A DNA stretch of 64,000 nucleotides from Cryptomeria japonica (taxonomy: Eukaryota > Streptophyta > Pinopsida > Cupressales > Cupressaceae), in contig NC_081415.1 in the NCBI RefSeq assembly GCF_030272615.1, positions 599,459,644 through 599,523,643 on the forward strand, read 5' to 3'. Made by a program: the position numbers and the translations under genes. This document shows, piece by piece, positions 33,960-45,600 of this stretch. Position 1 is the stretch's first letter; every line of letters starts with the position of its first letter. The notes under the pieces are model-generated. The model searched no databases, was not told the origin of the DNA, and was given only the letters and a program-made list of their open reading frames with translations.

Positions 33960-34679
33960 ACAATGTTCATCATGTATCTTGTCTTAGTGCACTAGGCACA
34001 CTTTGGCTTATCCTTCTTAGATGAAGACCTCTTAGAAGAGGAAGAAGAACTTGAAGAATCATATGATTGTGTGTCCTTGGGATGCTCATGTGACTTGGAA
34101 TCCGTGTGCTTTTGTTTCTTGCCTTTGCCATGTGAAGCCTTCTCATCTATAGTACTTTGAGAAGCAACAAGAGCCTGTTATTTGGAAAACTTCAATCGAC
34201 CCATCTGAAACAACTTGGTTTTCTCTTGAGTGAGTTGAGAAGAAAACTCATCAAGTGAAGGTATGGTGAAATGGGAACCAAGTGCATCTTTTGTGGCATA
34301 AAAGGTAGAAACAAAAACTGAATAACTAGGACCAAGCTTGGAATGAATAGAGAGAATCAACTAAGAGTCCCTCTGAATTTCACACTATTATAAATTTTAT
34401 CTAAGAGACTTGAGTTTGGTAAAGAAGTCCTAGAGATATCAAAATCTATAGGATTCAAGCTAATAATCTCATTTTCCAACTAAAATCCCCTCAATGCATC
34501 ATACTTCCCAAACAAGGACTCCAATATAGTCAAGATCTAATTGGTTGTGGTGCACGACTCAACATGAAGAGAATATATAGAGACATAGACATGCATAATA
34601 TCCCAAAAGCCTCATCACACCAATTAAACCACTTTCTCTTCTCAGCAACACCTACAAACTCAAGCTCTGCACCACCCAT
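33960..34679 (-). pseudogene. Copia Gag fragment
   Basis: Copia-type Gag, read leftward from ATG at 34679. It shows a WCDEAFGILCMS-like segment, SLFGKYDALRGF, LENEIISLNPIDFD, then HSKLGPSYSVFVSTFYATKD, ALGSHFTIPSLDEFSSQLTQ and EKTKLFQMGRLKFSK. A Lys/Ser-rich stretch and the start of a zinc knuckle (KPKCAYC) follow. Several stops and frameshifts break it. I see no protease or polymerase to its left, so it is an isolated fragment. Confidence 0.75.
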
Positions 34680-34739
34680 GTTCACTTGATTTCTTCAAGT
34701 GAATCTCCATCTATTTCAACCATAGTATTTTAATGGAGT

Positions 34740-35815
34740 GAGGGGAGAAATATGATTTAGATCCATGATAAAATATCAAAAAAAAGTATAGAAATATATT
34801 GACACAGTAATATAGATCCTCTTAATGCCCAAAAAAATTAATTTAATCACAAAAAAATCAACTGATTTGCATGTTTTTCAAGAGAGGAACCCAAAATTAA
34901 AAATATGTATATCTCTAAGTACTTGATAAATACTCTAAAAAAATAACCTAAGATTTGGATAAAGGACTTCACCAAATTTCCAAAAATATTTGGTTTTCAA
35001 AAAACAAAGATCGGTTGTGCAAGATATGACCATGGAAGTATGAAACCAGAGATTAATTTGGAGGATTCATACATATTATTGGTATATAATCTAACAAAAC
35101 CACTAGCACCACTAGATAGGTGACAAAACTAGCTTTCCAATGATATCTTGTTTGCCTGATTTCTATCTTGTATGCCCAAGTTATGGACAAAAAACCAACA
35201 CAGGTCAATTAGGGTTTGGAGGCTTGAAAGAGGTTGCACATTGCATGTCCATACAAATGATGTAATGCTAACATAACCATGACGTTAGAAAATATTTTGA
35301 GGAATATTCCCCTCGTCAGCAAGAAAATACCCCCTTGCTCACCGAAGTATTCTCCTAGTTGGCCGAAATATGCTACCAATATTTCCTACCACTATATTTT
35401 TTTGAAAAAGTCAAAAAAGGTAGTTGGAATATTTGGTTGGAATCTAGAATATTTCATCTCTATTGATGACGTGAATAATCATCTACAAGAAAAACACTTG
35501 TCACACAAAAGAGATCAAGAAAGAATAATATCCTCAACACAACTTGAGAATTTTGCAATGATTGCTCATATGATTATGATTACAATGAATGAATGAATCC
35601 TTATAAAAGGATGAATTAAATCTTAAATGCAAAACCCTAATGCAATATTAAATTAGTTATTTCCAAGTGTCACAATCATGATGAATGAGAAAACTTAAGC
35701 TATTATTGTCTTAATTAAATAGAAAGAAAAAACACCTAAGTTTAGCTTAAGTGAAAATATAATTAAGGGACCTAAGTAATTAATAATTAGATAAAGTGTC
35801 CTAATTACTCCAACA
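34740..35815 (-). mobile_element. LTR-like relic related to the nested element's LTR
   Basis: On the minus strand a TGTTGGAGTAATTAGG start at 35815 is followed by CACTTAAGCTAAACTTAGGTG. This parallels the nested element's LTR (TGTTAGAGTA...CACTTAAGCTAACTTTAGGTG). No adjoining polypurine tract or primer site is clear, and the left boundary is unknown. A plus-strand ORF at 35279-35596 has no family motif. Confidence 0.4.
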
Positions 35816-36110
35816 CAGTCTTCAAAGAGAATTCATGGAATCAAAGAAATGCCAAAATGCACCAAAAAAAGCTCATGCAATATATGTTATTCTTATAAAT
35901 ATCAACAGATTTACAATATCTAATAAATATATTAATATTGGCTTATGCTTTTTGTTTATGTCAAATTTGAACCTATTTATAAACCCTAATAAAGCCAACC
36001 ACTAAACCCTAGATATACAAACTAATTCAGCACAACATCAATAGAGAATCTATCAAACATGTAAATACTAATGAAATGAACCAATATATTTCTACATGTT
36101 TAATAAGCTT
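35816..36110. other. No recognised feature
   Basis: AT-rich spacer between two LTR-like relics; nothing supported. Confidence 0.4.
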
Positions 36111-36114
36111 GTCT

Positions 36115-36866
36115 CCATTGTTCTCCCATCCTCCATGATATTGTATTTGATGTTATTGCTCTTATTTTTGTGTTGGTTGCACTTGCACAAGAGCTCAAAC
36201 AGGAATGGATGTGGTTATGATGATGTATCTTTGAATGATTTTGGCATACTATGGGTGCTCAAATGATTTTTTGATTCTAGATGGAAAAACGGAAGGAGGA
36301 AACCTCTTTTATAGAGATATCAAAGAAAATCAAGAATTCAAATTAAAAGATTAATTGATGAATGGCCATGATCACATAGATGAAAGAGGCTCAATAGAAT
36401 TGAAGGATAGGTAAAGATGAAGCCCGAGGAGATTAAGAGGTGGAAAGGTAAAAGATAGGAATGAATAAGATTAAGAGGTTAAATTGAAATGAAGGGCTAA
36501 GATTGAGAAGTACGTACTTTAGGAAGGCGTGTTGTCATATGGATCAGAAGAAAACGATAAATAAATTAATAGAAGAAAGGCCACATAATTAAATAAATAT
36601 TTAAATATTTATTTAATTTGGGAAAGAGGGGTGGGATTAAATAAATAATAAATATTTATTTAAATAAAAAAGAAGAGGCTTAATGGATTAATTAAATAAA
36701 TAAATAAATTTATTTAATCAATAGAGGAAGTGGCTAATGAATTAATTAAATGAATAAAAAAATTTATTTAATTAATAGAATAAATTAAAATAAAATAATT
36801 AAATAAATAATAAATATTTATTTAATTAAAGGACAATTTTAGGTGTCTACATTTTGCCCCTCTTTA
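36115..36866 (-). mobile_element. Gypsy-type LTR relic with polypurine tract
   Basis: On the minus strand the purine tract AAAGAGGGGCAAAA (36866-36852) precedes TGTAGACACCTAAAATTGTCC at 36851, a polypurine tract and LTR start. The LTR runs left through dense TAAATAAATATTTATTTAAT repeats. Its far end is uncertain. No internal coding region is recognisable on its right before the copia element near 37.6 kb. Confidence 0.45.
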
Positions 36867-37559
36867 AGACAATGCACTTTATTGCATTGTTTCAAAGAAG
36901 ATTAAAATATAGTGGATAGGATAGGGATAAGGACTAGAAGCATGACGCCCCATTCATGAGAAGGATGAGGAAGGATGACGAGTTAATAGGATGATGCTCC
37001 CTTGAGAGGACATGCGGGTTAGGAGAACACACGTGTGCTCTCAAAAGGAAAGATAGGGAGATAAGGCTAGAAGATAATGGATAAGGAGATAATAAATCAA
37101 TGTCATAGAAGTGGTTGTGCATGGGAATGGATGGATAGATAAGAAAGATGAGGGTGATGGAATCATGTGCTTTATATATAGTGCTATACCATCATTGAGC
37201 TTATTATGGCAAGTGAATGCAAACATCTAGATATGATAACACCTAGATGACTCACATACCATTTCCAAAAAGTGATAAGAAAAATCGCAAACAACAATAA
37301 AATGATAAAAAATAATGATCATCCTTGCTTCACTAACCATTTGTGCATATCCTTGAGTAGCATAGGATTATGATACAAGATAAATCAAATAAAAGACAAC
37401 TCACTAGACAAAAGAAGTTAAAAACCATTTAGATCTTCTTGCCAAAGTTAAATGTTCTTGTCAAAATGATGTTTGATAGGATATCCATTGTAGGAAAGAT
37501 GCATTTGTAGGACATGATATGTGTAAGGAAGTTAAGTAGCAGAACAAATTTCTTACAAG
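36867..37559. other. Unassigned retroelement-like DNA
   Basis: Mixed sequence with a TATATATAG motif at about 37174. No ORF has a family motif. Confidence 0.35.
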
Positions 37560-37681
37560 TGGTGTCAAGGCCTGATCACCTTTGGTTTCAGTTGTGGGTT
37601 GTTGGGTTTTTCAAACTAATCCAGATTTGAGTGGGAGCTTGTGTAGATGACACTTTTTGATCTTGTTGTGGAAATTTTCAG

Positions 37682-38880
37682 ATGGCAAGTTTCTTAGGGA
37701 AAATAGAGGTGGAGAAATTTAATGGAAGTAATTTTAAGATGTGGAAGATGAAGATGGAAGATCTGCTAATAGATTGAGAGTTGTGGGATGTTGTTGATGT
37801 GAATGTCTCAAGATTCACAGATCCTACTACGGTTGCTTAGTATGATGTTATGGACCGAAAAGATAAGAGTCTAATCAAATTGTGTCTAGCAGACTCTACT
37901 TAGATCATTTTCCATGAAGAGAACACCGCAATGAAGTTATGGACTAATCTTGGTGAGATGTATCAAGACAAATCTTTATTAAATCAGATTTTCTTGAGGA
38001 AGAAATTGTATTCCTTGAAGATGGAAGAGGGTGTACAAATTACAGACTACCTGGAAGAATTTAATATGTTGGTGGCTCATTTGGTATTTGTTAGTGTTAA
38101 GATGGACGAAGAGTAGAAATGTCATATCTTTCTTTGTTCTTTGCTTGATTCATGGGATTCTCTTGTCATGGCTATTGGTAGTACTTCTGTTATTTTGAAA
38201 TTTGAATATGTGGTGGGTGCCCTACTTGGTGAAGATATGTAGAGGAAGGTATCCATCAGTTCTAAGGAAGCCCTAACTGTTCATGGAAGACCTAAGGAAA
38301 AAGGCAAGAAGAATGAGAAGCGAAATAAGTCTAAATCTAGAGGGAGATTGAAATATCCTAGAAAGTCCAAAGTCATTTGATAGATTTGCAGTAATTCAAG
38401 TCACGTCTGTAAGGACTGCAAAGAAAAGAAGAAGAAGTTTGATTCTGATTCTGAGTTCGAGAAGGAAGATGGTGATGCATTCATTGCAGTTCTAGTCACT
38501 CATGCAGGTAATGATGCATGGTTAATTAACTCAAGTGCATCTTTTCATATGACTTCCAATAAAGATTAGTTTTATAAATATGGAGAATTTAATGAAGGTA
38601 AGGTGTACTTGGGTGATGATTCAGATTTAGACATTGTTTGTCGAGGTAAAGTTATAATTAGGTTTCTCGATGGTAGGATAGAAAGGATTAGTGGTGTGTT
38701 GCTTATCACTAGTTTAAAACAAAATTTATTATATGTGAGTAAACCGATAGATGCGGGTGTGCAGGTAGTCTTTCCTGATGCAGGATGTAAGATGATTAAG
38801 GGTGCTATGGTGATTACTAGAGGTGTCAGGTTTGACACTTTGTATAAGGTAGAGGTATACACTATTGAGTACTTTTATAA
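37682..38880 (+). pseudogene. Copia Gag and protease, second element
   Basis: Gag starts MASFLGKIEVEKFNGSNFKM and continues LLNQIFLRKKLYSLKMEEGV, ITDYLEEFNMLVAHL. A basic linker (GKKNEKRNKSKSRGRLKY) precedes a knuckle remnant (ICSNSSHVCKDCKEKKKK), where a Cys is Ser. The protease core reads AWLINSSASFHMTSN instead of the usual WLIDSGASFHMT: the catalytic Asp is Asn and the Gly is Ser. The flanking VYLGDDSDLDIVCRGKVIIR and LKQNLLYVSKPIDAGVQVVF are well kept. In-frame stops are mainly TAG. Confidence 0.85.
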
Positions 38881-38889
38881 AAAGTAAAT

Positions 38890-39780
38890 ATATGTGGATA
38901 CTTCATCGAAAGATTTGAGGGTTTCACCTTTAGTAGATGGACATGGCTTTTGGGTACCTAAGGGTGCTCTTTTTTCTGAAGCAAAGTTACCTACAGAGAA
39001 GACTATGTTATGGCACCAAAGGCTTGGCCACATTGGAGAAAAGGGTCTAAGGACCTTGAAAAATAGAAACCTTGTTAAAGGTTTGAATGATTGTAATATT
39101 GATTTTGATATTTGTGAGCATTGCATTTATGGAAAACAAAACCATGTTCTGTTTTACTCAAGTTCTCATAAATCTTGTGGTGTTTTGGATCTTATTCATT
39201 TTGATGTGTTTGATCCTGTAGATGTTCTTTCGATTGGAAAATCCACATATTATGTTTCATTTATTGATGAATTTAGTAGAATGACATGGGTATACTTTCT
39301 GAAGAGTAAATCTAAAGTTTTCAGTCATTTTAAAGAATTTGAAGCAATGGTTGAGTTGTAGAATGGAAAGAATATTAAATGTTTGAGGACTGATAATAGT
39401 GGTGAATTTTTCTCTACTCATTTTTATAGATTCTGTAAAGATTGTGGCATTAATAAATAGAAGACATCTATGTATTCTCCACAACAGAATGGAGTTACAG
39501 AAAGAACGAACATGAAACTGATCATAGAGAAGGCTAGCAGTATGTTAAGTGGTGTTGGTCTAGAATAAAATTTTTGGGAAGAAGTTGTTGCCACCATTTT
39601 CTACCTAATTAACAGGTCTCCTACATCAACTCTTATTGATAAAACATCTATGGAAGCATGGTCAAGTCACAAGCCTTCACTGAGACATCATAGAGTTTTT
39701 GGTTGTGAGGCATATGCACATGTGCCAAAGGAGAAGCGAACAAAGTTGGAGAACAAGCCTTCGCTGAGATGTCTTCATTT
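38890..39780 (+). pseudogene. Copia integrase, second element, truncated
   Basis: GAG-pre-integrase motif LWHQRLGHIGEKGLRTLKNR with CEHCIYGKQN, then the core DLIHFDVFDPVD, FIDEFSRMTWVYFLKSKSKV, CLRTDNSGEFFSTHFYRFCK and QQNGVTERTNMKLIIEKASS, so the D-D-E residues are visible. Stops: TAG at 39359-39361, then TAG after INK and TAA after GLE. It stops at FGCEAYAHVPKEKRTKLENK, before the usual end of the domain. Confidence 0.87.
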
Positions 39781-40082
39781 TGTACTGTTGTAGCCACACT
39801 TTCATTTCATTGCAAACTATGTAACAGACTCAATTATTGAGTCTTGTGCAATATAGAAAACTCCTTTGGATTTGATCTTGAAAGTGAAATATTTTCTTTT
39901 GGCAAGCCTTATTCTACATCTTTTCATTCAAAAACCCTAATATTTGCATTGTCATCTAAGTTTGAAATAATATTAATTAACGAAGAGAAAATTTCACATT
40001 TAAATTATTAAGATAAATAAATTATATAAATTACTATGGATATAATTATTGCAACTCATTTAGATGCAAGTGCTAGTAAAAA

Positions 40083-40086
<4 letters not shown>
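39781..40086. other. No recognised feature
   Basis: AT-rich spacer between the truncated integrase and a TA microsatellite. Confidence 0.4.
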
Positions 40087-40139
<53 letters not shown>

Positions 40140-40190
40140 TATACATATATATATATATATACATATATATACATATATACATATATATAC

Positions 40191-40224
<34 letters not shown>
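40087..40224. repeat. Long (TA)n microsatellite with TACATA interruptions
   Basis: About 140 bp of TA repeats. The right half is punctuated by TACATA units at irregular spacing. Confidence 0.95.
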
Positions 40225-40609
40225 GATCAAGTTATTTCAAATAAAAATTAATAAATTTTTAATATAAAAATAAAAAATACATAAAAACAACTGATTATAT
40301 ATGAAATCTGTCAGTTTTAAAAAAATCTTCACACAAGACTTCCAGAAAAAATTAACAAATCAGGGAAATTTTCTTTCTGTATCGAAGACACTTAGAAATT
40401 AAAACCATGCACTAATAAGAACGACGGAGTTTAATTATTAAGCTGCATAAATAGGGATTTTTTCCTAAAAACATATTACAAATTATTTTTACACGGTGGG
40501 AGTTTTTCCTTATCATCAACGAGAATAACCAAGCAGAGAGTAGTACTATCTTAAGAAACAAAAACATAGGATATTTACTCCAAATACATTCCTACTCTTT
40601 TGAAAATTT
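40225..40609. other. 3' flank of the AAA-ATPase relic
   Basis: AT-rich, no feature supported. Confidence 0.4.
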
Positions 40610-41945
40610 TCAATTTGAACTGGAATATTCACTTATAACAGCCACCGAAGGAGATTCCTCTGAATTGTCATCTAAAATTTCATTCTCCGGTGAAATTTCA
40701 TTTTCCACGGCAGCCTTTTCCATAGCCCAGGCCAGAGCCTGAATCAGCTTTTGGAGAGTAGCGGTAGGATCGTCAGTCGCCCTCATCAATTCCTCACTCA
40801 CATCCGACGGCGTCATCTACGCTTCTTTCATCAAAACCTCAACTTGTTCAAACAAATGATGATCTCCAAAACCAAGATAATTTCGAGCAAGAACTTTAAA
40901 CGCAGGAAAAGTACAGAAAGACAAATGAATATGCTTATCCATGCGCCCCGATCGAAGAAGTGCAGGGTCCAGCCTATCAACATGATTTGTCGTAAAAATA
41001 ATAATTCTTTCACCATCGCAACACGACCACAAACCATCTGTAAAATTTAAAACCTCGAACAAAGTAACCTGACTTTCTTCACTTTCTTTCTCATCTTTCG
41101 CAGTGTTTTGCAATTCCTTTCTCTCTTTCTTCACCTTCTTTTTCCGATATGTCAGTTCCAACGAGCAATCGATGTCCTCAATCATAATAACAGACTTATT
41201 CGTAGTCCCAATCAAAAGCCTCCTCAGCTAAGTGTTTCTCTTAACCCCAGTTAACTCCAGGTCATAAATGTCATACTCAAGAAAATTCGCAATAGCAGCG
41301 ATCATACTCGATTTCCCAGTGCCAGGCGGGCCGTAGAGAAAATAGCCCCGTTTCCAGGCACGGTCGACCTTCTTATAGTACATTTCCCTCTAAGAAAATT
41401 TTGTGAGGTCCTCCATTATGTCATCCTTTACTTCAGGGTCAAGAGCCACAGTTTCGAACGTTGCAGGGTGCTCGAAAACCACCGGCATCCAAACGCGGTT
41501 TTGGTCCTCGAACGAATACGATTTACCACCTTTGTTGGTGTAAATCTTCTAGTGCGGGTTCCTCAACTCCATAATTTTGGCCTCAGCAATTACATACGGC
41601 AGATAGGATTCAAATATCGTGGCTATGTCCTCCTTGTGGAATGTGAGCTCGAACTGACGCTTTTCACCACAGACCTCATACGGGAAGCCAGGCTGCTTTA
41701 ACTCTTTGCTACAGAGGCTCCATGAAGCTTGGACACTGTGAAATTCATCCAGGATTTGTTGGCTTTTTTCCATGGTGTATGTAAATGCCTTGGCATTTTT
41801 GGACCTGTTGAGCTTCAATCTGGCAGCGCCGGAAGATGACCTCCTTCCTCGTATTTCAGTTTCAGCACTCGGTAAGGACAAGGAAATTGCATGATAGACT
41901 TTGTTGAGTAGTGCCAGTGAATAGCCTTTTTGTAGGTCAAGAGTC
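40610..41945 (-). pseudogene. BCS1-type AAA-ATPase relic
   Basis: The only recognisable relic of a cellular gene here. It belongs to the plant BCS1/AAA-ATPase group (mitochondrial- or ER-anchored homologues of yeast Bcs1). Read leftward: NKVYHAISLSLPSAE and a middle region (KQPGFPYEVCGEKRQFELTF), then [20 protein letters not shown] (Walker A), [32 protein letters not shown] (Walker B), DGLWSCCDGERIIIFTTNHV and RLDPALLRSGRMDKHIHLSF (sensor 1 and arginine-finger region), then MTPSDVSEELMR and an acidic tail. No intron is seen. The N-terminus with the membrane anchor is missing. Four in-frame stops, all TAG (41549-41551, 41390-41392, 41228-41230, 40817-40819), interrupt an otherwise unshifted frame. 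Confidence 0.9.
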
Positions 41946-42202
41946 GTCCCTAACTATTAGGTAAGCATTTGACCTTGAATAATAATTAATTAAAATTTAA
42001 AAAAAATATAGTATTTTGGATATCAATTAATTAATTCTAGTTCTAATGTTAAATCTAAGGCAAATTGTAATCATAATCATAACTTTAATTTTGATTTTCA
42101 TTAATTATAAATAGTAAAATTAATGATAAATACTAGCATATTTTTATTTTTTTAAATCTATGTAAAATATGATGAGATATCTAGACAACTATTTTTATTG
42201 TA
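41946..42202. other. AT-rich spacer
   Basis: AT-rich DNA between the truncated N-terminal end of the AAA relic and the LINE tail. Nothing supported. Confidence 0.45.
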
Positions 42203-43020
42203 TTTTTTTTTTTGATCGATAAAAGGCCGAGGTCAAAGAATTTTATTAATTTAAAAAATAGATAGATTTACATTTACACCTACATTCAGTGTGGGCACTG
42301 GTAGGAAAGAATGGGGGGAAGAAAACCTCCGGTCTAGCCCAGATCCCTCAAGGATCAGAAAAAATTAAGAATGCGATACAAAATTGAGATACAAGATCAC
42401 AAAGGGAACTTGTCCAAAATAATGAAGATTGTATGTAGAAATCCTCTGTGTAAAGTTGAGCAGCAGATTGCCCATCTCTTGGGGTGATATTGCCATTTGC
42501 GGGTGACAGTTCTTGCTATTCCTGAAACACGGGGTTAAGCATGCTCTACTCCTTATGCTACACAAAATCTTGAGAAAATCTCTCACCAGAATGTTAGGAA
42601 AAGGAAAACCGAACAGATCAACTTATACAATATATCATACCTACCTGGATGGTCACCCTGTTAGGATACACAGCTCAAAATATTAGTCTCAAAAAATCTC
42701 CAGAAACATAATGCGAGAGTGATTATCCATCGAAGAGCATAAACTCAATAAATATTAATGAGGCAAATTCCATAAATATTCCTGCAAAGAGATCACAGGG
42801 AGCTACCATCTTAAAGAATATGGTTCGAGAGCCTTCTAGGCCCTAATTGAGTGCCATGGGAAAGCTTTAAGTGAGATAAAATTTTATCAGGTCGGCCCTT
42901 AATCTAATAATATGATGCTGGAGATTACTGGGAAAAAAGAGGAAAATTGACATATGCATCTGAGACTGATTTAACTTAAAACTGAGAGAACAGGCAGGAA
43001 AATAGGAAACTATATATGAA
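42203..43020 (-). mobile_element. LINE 3' end with poly(A)
   Basis: On the minus strand the sequence ends ...GACCTCGGCCTTTTATCGATC followed by eleven A residues (42213-42203), the look of a non-LTR retrotransposon 3' end. There is no coding content. It lies downstream, in the same orientation, of the LINE ORFs at 46198-52381. It is probably that element's 3' untranslated end, separated by the tandem repeat at 43221-45330. A separate truncated LINE copy is the alternative. Confidence 0.55.
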
Positions 43021-43077
43021 TATGATTATATAGATGTGAGTTTGAACAAAATCCTAATATATAATGTGAATGATGAT

Positions 43078-43091
43078 AAATATATATAAAA

Positions 43092-43122
<31 letters not shown>

Positions 43123-43175
43123 TATGAGAATATATATATATAGATATATATATATGAGAATATATATATATACAC
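43078..43175. repeat. AT microsatellite
   Basis: Irregular TA-rich tract with repeated GAGAATATATATATA units. Confidence 0.9.
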
Positions 43176-43220
43176 ACATGGAAGGCCTAGAAAGCCTGAA
43201 GGTGGCTGGGGCCAATCATC

Positions 43221-45330
43221 ATTAAGCCGGTTGCAAAACGCAGTGACAAAAGGATTCCTATCAAAAATAGGGTTTTGATGAACTGATGGAGGATTACATC
43301 GACACGTAAGGTAAAGCTTTTGATGAAAATGAGGAGATCGATGAAACCACAAGGCTCATTGACGATAAGGATGGTTTCATCGAAACAAGGTAACATCAAT
43401 GAAACATGACATTTCAAAGGAAGATAAAGTGATGCCATTGAAGTGTATGATTCCATCAAAACAATAGTGCGCTACAGAAGTTTTCTATTAAAAAAAAAAA
43501 AAAAATGAAATCAAACATGCCCTTAAGAACTTCAATAGAACCCTTGAAACTTCCACCGACATCAGAATCCTAAAAGTTATCGGCCAAACCAAAGCCATCG
43601 GATATACACACTAACCTCTCATTGAAATGTCTAGTTTGACTGAAATGGTACACCCGTTGTATCGAAGAAACCTATCGATGTTTCATCGATAAGATGATTT
43701 ATCGAACAGACTTGGGCCTCAATGAACTTCAAAAGGGACTTATCGAAAGCATTATTTTTCATCGATAGAAGGTATATCGAAGAAACCAAAGGAGGTTCCG
43801 TCGATGAAGAAAGGTTACCGAAGAAACTATGGTATCGGTAGGACATGTAAAGAATTCATCGAAGATGATAGCTCTACCAAAATGATGAGATCAAAGAAAC
43901 TGGGGAAGGTTTCATCGATAGACTTTTCAAGAAAAGAAAGGTGTCGAAGAGATACTAAAGGTATTAGCCAATAGTGACAGTTTCATCAAAAGAAAAAAGG
44001 TCAATAAAACATAAGAGATTTTCATCGATAACATGTCATTGGTAAAAACAAAAGGTCGAAAGAAGATATTCTTCTTTCACCGACATAAGTAATTTCATTG
44101 ATGCCAATGCAAAAGCCAGATAATGAGGAACCATTATCAATAAACTTAAAGATCGATAAGCCAGTTGTGAAACGCAATGACAAAAGGATTCCTATCGAAA
44201 ATAGGGTTTCGATGAACCGCTGGAGGATTACATCAACACAAACACGTAAGGTAAAGCTTTCGATGAAAATGAGGAGATTGACGAAACCACAAGGCTCACT
44301 GACGATAAGGATGGTTTCATCGAAAAAAGGTAACATTGATGAAACATGACATTTCGAAGGGAGATAAAGTGATGCCACCAAAGTGTATGATTCCATCGAA
44401 ACAACAGTATGCTACGGAAGTTTTCTATTAAAAATAAATAAAAAAAATCAAACATGCCCTTAAGAACTTCGATAGAACCCTTGAAACTTCCACTGACATC
44501 AGAATCCTAAAAGTTATCGGCCAAACCAAAGCCATTAGATATACACACTAACCTCTCACTAAAATGTCTAGTTTGACTGAAATGGTACACCCATTGTATC
44601 GAAGAAACCTATCGATGTTTCATCGATAAGATGATTTATTGAACAAAATTGGGCCTCGATGAACTTCAAAAGGGACTTATTGAAAGCATTATTTTTCATC
44701 GATTGAAGGTATATCAAAGAAACCAAAGGAGGTTCTGTAGATGAAGCAAGCCTACCAAAGAAACTACGGTATCGGTAGGACATGTAAAGAATTCATCGAA
44801 GATGATAGTTCTACCGAAATGATGAGATCGAAGAAACTGGGGAAGGTTTCATCGATAGGACTTTTCGAGAAAAGAAAGGTGTCGAAGAGATACTAAAGTT
44901 ATTGGCCGATAGTGACAGTTTCATTGAAAGACAAAAGGTCGATAAAACATAAGAGATTTTCATCGATAACATGCCATTGGTAAAAACAAAAGGTCGAAAG
45001 GAGATATTCTTCTTTCACCGACATAAAGAATTTCATTGATGCCAATGCAAAAGCCAGATAATGAGGAACCATTATCGATAAACTTAAAGATCGATAAGAC
45101 GGTTGTGAAACGTAGCGACAAAAGGATTCCTATCAAAAATAGGGTTTCGATAAACCGATGGAGCATTACATCGACACGGACACGTAATGTAAAGATTTGG
45201 ATGAAAATGAGGAAATCAATGAAACCACAAGGCTCATTGATGATAATGATGGTTTCATCGAAACAAAGGTAACATCGATGAAACATGACATTTTAGAGGA
45301 AGATAAAGTGATGCCACCAAAGTGTATGAC
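43221..45330. repeat. About 937-bp tandem repeat, 2.25 copies
   Basis: Copies begin near 43221, 44157 and 45093; the third stops near 45330. Each is dense in TTTCATCGAT/ATCGATGAAAC-like words, so the unit itself looks built from a short ATCGA-rich motif. Differences between copies are largely CG to CA or TG, for example TATCGAAAA against TATCAAAAA and TTTCGATG against TTTTGATG. Frames on both strands (up to 124 codons) are by-products of the repeat. Confidence 0.88.
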
Positions 45331-45600
45331 TCTAAGAAATTATGAAAATGAGAAAAGGCATATATACCTTAAGAAAAATGAAGAGATGGATAAAAAAGGA
45401 TTTAAGCCGATATTCAAGGATGAAAGATCAATAAACTTCAAGAGACTAATAAGAATATATATACATATATATTTATATATACATATATATATATATATGT
45501 ATATATATATAAGTATATATATAAATATGAATATATATGAATATATATATAAATATGAATATATATGAATATATATATACCTATAAATGTGAATCAAGGA
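45331..45600. repeat. Diverged repeat edge and AT microsatellite
   Basis: After about 120 bp of unrelated A-rich sequence, TA repeats interspersed with GAATATATAT units run from 45456 to 45585. Confidence 0.8.

Larger units (their letters stand above)
37560..39780 (+). mobile_element. Second copia element, truncated gag-PR-IN
   Basis: A copia internal region in one unbroken phase from ATG 37682 to about 39760, interrupted only by stops. A primer-site-like TGGTGTCAAGGC at 37560-37571 matches the tRNA-Met site at 9 of 12 bases. It ends inside integrase (VPKEKRTKLENK), with no reverse transcriptase, RNase H or flanking LTRs recognised. Confidence 0.8.

Noticed and set aside
43026-45597. ORFs of 70-124 codons in the tandem repeat and TA tracts
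   Set aside because: They recur in each repeat copy on both strands or encode Ile-Tyr runs from TA repeats, with no family motif.
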